From: Pseudomonadota bacterium
GTDB lineage: Bacteria; Pseudomonadota; Gammaproteobacteria; Burkholderiales; Burkholderiaceae_C
Reading direction: 5' to 3'
Assembly (NCBI GenBank): GCA_021805825.1
Contig: JAJZEC010000038.1
Coordinates: 1 to 36,535 of the forward strand
DNA length: 36,535 nucleotides
Shown: piece after piece, positions 31,168 to 36,535 of the stretch
Layout of the letters: each line of letters starts with the position of its first letter
How positions within the stretch are numbered: the first letter of the stretch is position 1
The notes under the pieces: model-generated
The model's input: only the letters and a program-made list of their open reading frames with translations
Told to the model about the DNA's origin: nothing
The model's database searches: none
Program-made: the position numbers and the translations under genes

Positions 31168-32601
31168 CTAGGCAGAAGGCTCTTCGGCGGCCAGCGGCAG
31201 CTGCACGCTGACCACCAGCCCGGGGTGCTCGGGGTCGCCGCTCAGGGGGTTGTCGTCGAGCCCGACGGCGGCTCCATGCTGGCGGGCGATCTCCCGCACG
31301 ATGCTCAGCCCGAGCCCGCTGCCGTCGTGTCCGGTGCCGAGCACGCGGTAGAAGGGCCGGAACACCAGCTCGCGCTCGGCCCTGGCGATGCCCAGCCCGG
31401 TGTCCTCCACCTGCAGCAGAACCTGCTGCTCGAGCTGGCGCAGGCGCACCGCCACGCGGCCGCGGGGCGGGGTGTAGGCGATGGCGTTGTCCAGCAGGTT
31501 TTTCGCCATTTCCTGCAGCATGGTCGCGTTGCCGTCGACCCACAGCGCCTGCTCGGGCGCGTCGAACTCCAGATCCAGCGTGCGCGCCAGCGCCAGCGGC
31601 GCCAGCTCCTGCATGGCCTCGCGCACCGGCAGGCGCAGGTCGATGCGCGCGCGCTCCTGCTGGGTCAGCAGGGCCTGATTCTCCGCGCGCGCCAGGGCCA
31701 GCAGCTGGTTGACCATGCGCGTGGTGCGCACCACCGAAACCTCGATCTGGCGCAGGCTGGTGCGCAGTTCCTCCGGATCGGTCTGGCGCTGCGCCAGCTC
31801 GGCCTGCATGCGCAGTCCGGCCAGCGGGGTCTTGAGCTGGTGGGCGGCGTCGGCGACGAAGCGCTTGCGGGTGTGGATGGAATGCTCCAGGCGGCTGAAC
31901 AGGCCGTTGATCGAGTCGACCAGCGGAGCGATTTCCTCCGGGGCTTCGCGCTGGTCGATGGGGCTGAGGTCGTCGGGCCGTCGGCGACGGATCCGCGCCT
32001 GCAGTTCGTCGAGGGGGATGATGCCCTGTCCGAGCCCGAACCAGACCAGCAGTATGGAAATCGGCACGATGACGAATTGCGGCAGGATCACCCCCTGCAC
32101 GATGGTGCGTGCCAGGTTCGCGCGCTGGCGCAGCCCCTCGGCCACCTGCAGCAGCAGCGGCGCGCCGCGCGGCGGCTGTACCCAGCGCCAGGCGATGCGC
32201 AGCGCCCGGCCGCCGACGTCGGCATCGCGCAGGTGCGTCGCGTCGTCGCGCGGCCAGGCCAGTGCCGCGTGCGCCGGCAGCCGGGGATCGCCGGCCAGCA
32301 GCTGCCCGCTCTCGCTGCGCAGTTGCATCAGCAGCGGGCGCGGCTGGCCGGGGCCCGATGCACCGGGAGCCAGTCGTGGCAGCGAAGCCCCGGAGCTGTG
32401 CACCCAGGCGGCGATCACTCCGAGGCGGCGTTCCAGCCCCTGGTCGAAGGGGCGTGTGGCGATGGCCTGCGCAACCAGGAAGGTGATGCCGATGGCTACC
32501 GGCCACACCAGCAGCAGCGGAACCAGCATCCAGTCGAGGATTTCGCCGAACAGCGAACGCTGACGACGTGCCGCCGGCGCGCCCGGCGCTGCGGCGGACA
32601 T
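31168..32601 (-). CDS. Two-component sensor histidine kinase, TctE/QseC type
   Basis: This is the inner-membrane sensor of a two-component pair. The ATG at 32601 gives 477 residues. Membrane segments lie at about 24-46 and 168-190, enclosing a periplasmic sensor domain of about 120 residues. A HAMP-like stretch follows, then the dimerisation helix with phospho-acceptor His254 (FVADAAHQLKTPL). The ATPase domain has NLLDNAIAYTPP, DTGLGI and GSGLGLSIV. It starts 4 nt after the response-regulator stop, so the two are cotranscribed. The arrangement resembles TctE and QseC; the signal is unknown. Confidence 0.9.
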   Translation of the reverse strand: MSAAAPGAPAARRQRSLFGEILDWMLVPLLLVWPVAIGITFLVAQAIATRPFDQGLERRLGVIAAWVHSSGASLPRLAPGASGPGQPRPLLMQLRSESGQLLAGDPRLPAHAALAWPRDDATHLRDADVGGRALRIAWRWVQPPRGAPLLLQVAEGLRQRANLARTIVQGVILPQFVIVPISILLVWFGLGQGIIPLDELQARIRRRRPDDLSPIDQREAPEEIAPLVDSINGLFSRLEHSIHTRKRFVADAAHQLKTPLAGLRMQAELAQRQTDPEELRTSLRQIEVSVVRTTRMVNQLLALARAENQALLTQQERARIDLRLPVREAMQELAPLALARTLDLEFDAPEQALWVDGNATMLQEMAKNLLDNAIAYTPPRGRVAVRLRQLEQQVLLQVEDTGLGIARAERELVFRPFYRVLGTGHDGSGLGLSIVREIARQHGAAVGLDDNPLSGDPEHPGLVVSVQLPLAAEEPSA

Positions 32602-32605
32602 GGTC

Positions 32606-33301
32606 TCAGGCGGCCTGCGCCGGCGATGCGGTGGACGCGATGCGCTGCAGGCAATAGCCCAGCCCGCGCACCGTGGCGATGCGTACCGGGCCGACTTCGA
32701 TCTTCTTGCGCAGGCGGTGGATGTAGACCTCGATGGCGTTGGTGCTGACCTCCTCACCCCAGACGCAGAGGTGGTCGACCAGTTGATCCTTGCTCACCAG
32801 GCGCCCGGCGCGTTGCAGCAGCACCTCGAGCAGCGCGAGTTCGCGTGCCGACAGGTCGACCACGCGGTCGTCGATCATCACCACGCGGCCGGAGAGATCC
32901 ACGCTCAGCGGTCCGTGACGGATCAGCGAGCTGGTGGCGCCCAGGCCCCTGCGCGTCAGCGCGCGCACCCGCGCCTCCAGTTCGGCGAGTTCGAAAGGCT
33001 TCGCCATGTAGTCGTCGGCCCCGAGGTCGAGGCCCCGCACCTTGTCGTCGAGGTTGTCGGCGGCCGTGAGGATGAGCACCGGCAGGGTGTCGCCGCGTCC
33101 GCGCAGGCGCTTGAGCACCTCGAAGCCCGACATCCTGGGCAGGCCGAGGTCGAGGATCAGCAGGTCGAAGCTCCCGGCATGCAGCGCATGGTCGGCACTG
33201 GCTCCATCGCCGACCTGATCCACCGCATAGTGGCTGGCGCGCAAGGAGCGTGTCAGGCCGTCGGCGAGCACCTGGTCGTCTTCGGCGATCAGGATGCGCA
33301 T
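32606..33301 (-). CDS. Two-component response regulator, OmpR/PhoB family
   Basis: The 231-residue DNA-binding regulator starts MRILIAEDDQVLADGLTRSL at 33301, preceded on its strand by a perfect AAGGAGG. The receiver domain has Asp8, Asp9 and the phosphorylated Asp51 (LLILDLGLPRMSG), plus the YMAKPF lysine. The winged-helix output domain has STNAIEVYIHRLRKKI and IATVRGLGYCLQ. It resembles TctD and QseB. It is the first gene of the pair, and its target genes are not evident nearby. Confidence 0.92.
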   Translation of the reverse strand: MRILIAEDDQVLADGLTRSLRASHYAVDQVGDGASADHALHAGSFDLLILDLGLPRMSGFEVLKRLRGRGDTLPVLILTAADNLDDKVRGLDLGADDYMAKPFELAELEARVRALTRRGLGATSSLIRHGPLSVDLSGRVVMIDDRVVDLSARELALLEVLLQRAGRLVSKDQLVDHLCVWGEEVSTNAIEVYIHRLRKKIEVGPVRIATVRGLGYCLQRIASTASPAQAA

Positions 33302-33364
33302 GGGGTCTCCTCCTTGTGGTCGAAGGGCCGCACGGACTACGGCTTTGCTTGCGGATTCTAGTGT

Positions 33365-33392
33365 CCTCAGGCCAGCCCCCTCAGGCCAGCCC
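33365..33392. repeat. 14-bp direct duplication at the dacB stop codon
   Basis: CCTCAGGCCAGCCC occurs twice in a row (33365-33378 and 33379-33392). On the - strand the second copy carries the dacB stop codon TGA, and the first copy repeats the same codon string in the 3' flank. It looks like a slippage duplication without effect on the protein. Confidence 0.8.
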
Positions 33393-34904
33393 CGCGGCAT
33401 GCTCGAGCAAGGCCTGCAGCACCGGCCAGCCCTGCGCGGCGCGCGGATCGTTGATCAGCGCGACCAGACTGCGGCGGCGGCCGTCGGCGCATTGCAGGTA
33501 GCCGGCCAGGCCGAGCACCCCGTCCAGTGTTCCCGTCTTCGCGTGCAGCATGCCGCGCAACCCCGGAACGCGCAACTGGTCGCGCAGGGTGCCATCTTCT
33601 CCGGCCAGCGGCAGCGCGGCGATGAATTCGGGCATCAGCGGGCTGTTCCAGGCTGCGCGCAGCAGCTGTTCGAGGCCGCCGGCGCTCAGGCGCGCAATGC
33701 GCGACAGCCCGCAACCGTTGTCCAGCAGCAGCCCGGGCATGCGCAGCGACTGGGTCTGCAGCCATTGCTCCACCACCGAGGCCGCCGCCGGGAAGTCGGC
33801 GGGGCGCCTGCCGGCCTGCAGGGCCAGCGTCAGGAACACCTGCTCGGTCATCACGTTGTTGCTGTACTTGGCGATGTCGCGCAGCAGCACCGCGAAGGGC
33901 GGGCTTTCCCAGGTGGCCAGCAGCCGGTGGGGGGGCGAAGCGGTGGGAGCCACCGTGCCATCGACGACGCGCCCGTGCCAGGCGATCCCGGCCTGCTCGA
34001 ACACCGCGCCCAGCACGGCCTGCGCCAGCGCGTCGGCGCCCAGCGGCCAGGCCAGGTTCCAGTCGCGCTCGCCGCAACCGGCCGCGAAGCTGCCATGGAA
34101 CACCGGCGCCAGCGGCTGGGTGAAATCGGCCTCCGCGCGTTGTCGCCAGTCGACACAGGGGCCGGCGCCCAGGCGCGGCGGCCGCGGCGCGAAGCCGCGC
34201 AGCGCAGGCTCCACCCAGACCCGCACCCTGCGCGCGCCGGCCTGCAGGTGCAGCTGCAGGCTGCCGAAGGCGATGAGGAATGCGTCGGGCCCGACGTTGT
34301 AGGGCGCCAGCGGGTGGCCGTCGAAGGCGCCAGGGTCATGCGGTGGCAGAGCATAGGCGCTGCGGTCAACGACCACGTTGCCGGTGATGCGCCGCAGCCC
34401 GAGGCCGCGCAGGTGCAGCGCGAGGCGCCACAGATCCTGGGCCATCAGGTGCGGGTCGCCGCTGCCGATGAAGCCGAGATCGCCCTGCAGAACCCCGGAG
34501 CGGATCGGCGCCAGCGCATACACCGGGGTGCGCCAGCGGTAGTCCGGGCCGAGTAGGTTGAGCGCGGCGTACAGGGTTACCAGCTTGAGCACCGAGGCCG
34601 GGCTGCGCGGCTGCCACGGCAGCCAGTTGACCCGTGGCGTGCCTACCTGCAGGTCGCGCACCACGAAGCTGCAGTTCGTGGCTTCGATGCCGGCGGCACG
34701 CAGCGCCAGCAGCAGCCGGCGCGGCAGCGCCAGCGCGGCGGGCAGCGCGGCGGCCGACTCGGGCATCGAGAAAGCGGTGGAGCCGAGCCCGGTGAGCAGC
34801 GGAAGCGCGCCACGCAGCAGCGCGCGGCGCCGTGCAGAGCAGATGGGGGCGGAGAGAGGGGGCGTGGTCGGCACCGGGCGGCACGGCAGGCAGCGGCTGA
34901 GCAC
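33381..34904 (-). CDS. dacB: D-alanyl-D-alanine carboxypeptidase/endopeptidase, PBP4 type
   Basis: DacB is a periplasmic S13-family penicillin-binding protein that trims or opens peptidoglycan cross-bridges. The 507-residue frame starts at a GTG (34904); a second in-frame GTG at 34874 is also possible. Active-site motifs are SVLK (Ser104-Lys107), SNN (348-350) and KTG (456-458), with the large S13 insert between the first two. The N terminus has an arginine cluster (ARRRALLRGAL, residues 24-34) before a hydrophobic stretch, which could be a Tat or a Sec signal. It is divergent from tsaB. Confidence 0.93.
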   Translation of the reverse strand: MLSRCLPCRPVPTTPPLSAPICSARRRALLRGALPLLTGLGSTAFSMPESAAALPAALALPRRLLLALRAAGIEATNCSFVVRDLQVGTPRVNWLPWQPRSPASVLKLVTLYAALNLLGPDYRWRTPVYALAPIRSGVLQGDLGFIGSGDPHLMAQDLWRLALHLRGLGLRRITGNVVVDRSAYALPPHDPGAFDGHPLAPYNVGPDAFLIAFGSLQLHLQAGARRVRVWVEPALRGFAPRPPRLGAGPCVDWRQRAEADFTQPLAPVFHGSFAAGCGERDWNLAWPLGADALAQAVLGAVFEQAGIAWHGRVVDGTVAPTASPPHRLLATWESPPFAVLLRDIAKYSNNVMTEQVFLTLALQAGRRPADFPAAASVVEQWLQTQSLRMPGLLLDNGCGLSRIARLSAGGLEQLLRAAWNSPLMPEFIAALPLAGEDGTLRDQLRVPGLRGMLHAKTGTLDGVLGLAGYLQCADGRRRSLVALINDPRAAQGWPVLQALLEHAAGLA

Positions 34905-35091
34905 ATGCTAGCCCACTGTGCCGGCCAGGCTACGGGGCGCCGCTAAACTCCGACGCTGCGAGGGGGTTCGGCCGCTGGCGGTCATGGCGCGGGCCCCGCG
35001 CCGCCGTGCCTTGCCGCCACGCATCAGCGTGGGGCATCGTCGGCGCGCATCGTTCTCCCGTTCTCCTTTCCTCCCGCGCCCGTTCCCTGCC
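34905..35091. promoter_or_regulatory. Divergent dacB-tsaB intergenic region
   Basis: This stretch holds TAAACT (34944-34949), a possible -10 for the + strand with no convincing -35. It also has a hairpin at 35017-35032 (CCACGC with GCGTGG around ATCA) and a pyrimidine-rich segment (35051-35091) just before tsaB. The frame of tsaB is open upstream to 34918, with an ATG at 34984, but the extension does not resemble the family. Confidence 0.3.
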
Positions 35092-35865
35092 GTGTCCGCA
35101 TCCTCGATTGTCGTCGGCCTCGACTCCAGCACCGAATCGCTTTCGGTGGCGCTGGATCTGGGTGATGCCGGGGTGCTGCAGCGCATCGAGGAGGGGGGCG
35201 CGCGCGCCTCGCAGCGCATGCTGCCGCTGCTCGCCGAGTTGCTGGCGCAGGCGGGGCGCAGCCTGCGCGATGTCGCGCTCATCGGATTTGGCGCCGGGCC
35301 CGGGGCCTTCACCGGAGTGCGCGCGGCCTGCGCCGCGGCGCAGGGGCTGGGGCATGGCCTGGGCTGTCCGGTGGTCGGTGTCTCCACGCTGCTCGCGCTG
35401 GCTGCCGGGTGTGTCGAGGCCCAGGAGGCGGCTGGGCGGCCGGTGCTGGTGGCCAATGATGCCCGCATGGGGGAGATCTACTGGGCGGTGGCCGAGGCCC
35501 TCGCCCCTGCGCGCGGCGACCCGCAGCCGCACTGGAGGCTGCAGGAGCCTGCCCGGGTGCAGCCTGCGCGCGACGCGGCTGCGGCCTGGCGGCTGCGATT
35601 CGGTGTCGGGATGCCGGCGCCGTGGCTGTGCGGAAGCGCGTGGGGCGCGCACGCGCAGAGCCTGCGCGAGGGCCTGGGTGCCGGCTGGGCCGACGCCGTG
35701 CAGCGCGTGCGCGCCGGCGTGCCGCAGGCGTCCGCGGTGGCGCGCCTGGCGCGCCAGGAACACGCGCGCGGCCACAGCATCGAGGCGCTGCAGGCGCGGC
35801 CGTTCTACGTGCGCGACAAGGTGGCGCTGACCACCGCCGAGCGCGCGCAGGGGGCGCGTGGATGA
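35092..35865 (+). CDS. tsaB: tRNA threonylcarbamoyladenosine biosynthesis protein TsaB
   Basis: TsaB is the partner of TsaD and TsaE in making the t6A modification at tRNA position 37. I start it at the GTG at 35092 (257 residues), because the family begins within a few residues of IVVGLDSSTESLSVAL. There is no Shine-Dalgarno, so the start is uncertain. The ASKHA-type fold shows in GFGAGPGAFTGVRAACAAAQ (about residues 62-81) and VANDARMGEIYWAV. Its stop overlaps the rimI start as ATGA, so the two are coupled. Confidence 0.9.
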   Translation: MSASSIVVGLDSSTESLSVALDLGDAGVLQRIEEGGARASQRMLPLLAELLAQAGRSLRDVALIGFGAGPGAFTGVRAACAAAQGLGHGLGCPVVGVSTLLALAAGCVEAQEAAGRPVLVANDARMGEIYWAVAEALAPARGDPQPHWRLQEPARVQPARDAAAAWRLRFGVGMPAPWLCGSAWGAHAQSLREGLGAGWADAVQRVRAGVPQASAVARLARQEHARGHSIEALQARPFYVRDKVALTTAERAQGARG

Positions 35866-36362
35866 TCCAGATCGAGGGCACGGCCCTGCGCGCGATGGTG
35901 GCGGACGACCTCGACGCGGTCATGGACATCGAGGCACGCGCCTACGAGTTCTGCTGGAGCCGGGGCAACTTCGCCGATTCCCTGGTCGCCGGCTATGTGG
36001 CCCAGGTGCTGTGCGACGCCGAAGGTTGCGTGCTGGGCTATTTCGTCGCCCTCGCCGGGGTGGAGGAAATGCACCTGCTCAACATCACCGTGGATCCCAG
36101 GCTGCAAGGCCAGGGCCTGGGGCTGCAACTGCTCGATGCGGTGCTCCTGAGCGCCAGCCTGCACGAAGCCCGGCTGCTGTGGCTGGAGGTGCGCCCGAGC
36201 AACCTGCGCGCGCTGCAGCTGTACCAGCGCTACGGCCTGCACGCGGTGGCCCGGCGCAAGGGGTACTACCCCGCCTTGCTCGACGGCAAGCCGGCGCGCG
36301 AGGATGCCATTGTCATGTCCTGCCCGGTCGCGGCGCTGCGCCAGCGCCGCGGCATGGCCTGA
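35862..36362 (+). CDS. rimI: Ribosomal protein S18 alanine N-acetyltransferase
   Basis: RimI acetylates the N terminus of ribosomal protein S18. The 166-residue GNAT protein starts MIQIEGTALRAMVADDLDAV, with the acetyl-CoA loop in ITVDPRLQGQGLGLQLL (about residues 75-91) and LEVRPSNLRALQLYQRYGL near 108-126. It overlaps tsaB by 4 nt; tsaB-rimI pairs are common in proteobacteria. The following gene begins 23 nt later. Confidence 0.93.
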   Translation: MIQIEGTALRAMVADDLDAVMDIEARAYEFCWSRGNFADSLVAGYVAQVLCDAEGCVLGYFVALAGVEEMHLLNITVDPRLQGQGLGLQLLDAVLLSASLHEARLLWLEVRPSNLRALQLYQRYGLHAVARRKGYYPALLDGKPAREDAIVMSCPVAALRQRRGMA

Positions 36363-36385
36363 ACAGCGCCTGCGCCGCACAGCCG

Positions 36386-36535
36386 ATGCGCCATCCCCTG
36401 CTCGATCCCCGCCGCCTGGCCATGCTGCACGCCCTCGGGCTGTCCCAGGTCTGGGTGCCGCGCGCGGCCCTCGACGAGGCGCTGCTGGCGCGCCTGCTGC
36501 CGCGCCTGCCCGGGCCGGCAGGCCCTGGGGCAGCC
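36386..36535 (+). CDS. Probable uracil-DNA glycosylase, N-terminal part only
   Basis: An open frame starts at the ATG at 36386 and runs off the window; 50 residues are visible, starting MRHPLLDPRRLAMLHALGL. In Burkholderiales the gene after tsaB-rimI is often a family 4-type uracil-DNA glycosylase, and its N terminus has a similar LDPR-x3-ML start with a WVPR stretch a little later, as here. None of the catalytic motifs are in view, so the call rests on context. Confidence 0.5.
   Translation, partial: MRHPLLDPRRLAMLHALGLSQVWVPRAALDEALLARLLPRLPGPAGPGAA

Noticed and set aside
34918-35091. A 58-residue N-terminal extension of TsaB
   Set aside because: The extension is Arg-rich and does not resemble the family, which begins near IVVGLDSSTE.

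Overview
The window is GC-rich DNA from a proteobacterium. The order of the ribosomal genes, a zinc-free S14, an S3 with a basic C-terminal tail, and birA, tsaB and rimI proteins that resemble those of Burkholderiales all point to a betaproteobacterium, probably in the order Burkholderiales. The genus cannot be named from the sequence alone.

Positions 1-531 hold the 3' end of an rRNA operon: the last part of 23S, then 5S, then a strong intrinsic terminator. From 592 to 19540 lies the merged str, S10, spc and alpha ribosomal super-cluster, all on the + strand: rpsL-rpsG-fusA-tuf-rpsJ-rplC-rplD-rplW-rplB-rpsS-rplV-rpsC-rplP-rpmC-rpsQ / rplN-rplX-rplE-rpsN-rpsH-rplF-rplR-rpsE-rpmD-rplO-secY-infA-rpmJ-rpsM-rpsK-rpsD-rpoA-rplQ. 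These genes make ribosomal proteins, two elongation factors, IF-1, the SecY translocon and the RNA polymerase alpha subunit. Most are separated by 0-35 nt or overlap. The few long gaps (rpsL-rpsG, fusA-tuf, rpsJ-rplC, rpsQ-rplN, rpsK-rpsD, rpsD-rpoA) all carry strong hairpins. The most striking gap is rpsJ-rplC, with a 41-bp structured tandem repeat. The rpsQ-rplN gap has a terminator-like hairpin whose loop contributes a consensus -35 element.

From 19.6 kb on the content is chromosomal housekeeping: a NodI/NodJ-type ABC exporter pair, the thiol-disulfide transporter DsbD, a lone molybdopterin oxidoreductase (- strand), an M20 amidohydrolase, a - strand trio (SET-domain methyltransferase, biotin ligase BirA, an 80-aa membrane-anchored protein), DNA topoisomerase III, a - strand two-component system (response regulator then kinase), the penicillin-binding protein DacB, and a + strand group of tsaB, rimI and the beginning of a probable uracil-DNA glycosylase cut by the window edge.

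I see no transposase, phage gene, CRISPR array, tRNA or toxin-antitoxin pair, and nothing that amounts to a new defence or metabolic system. The observations most worth checking are regulatory (the rpsJ-rplC repeat, the rpsQ-rplN switch point), evolutionary (the mosaic codon use of tuf, the rrn-rpsL junction) and the SET-birA-small protein operon.
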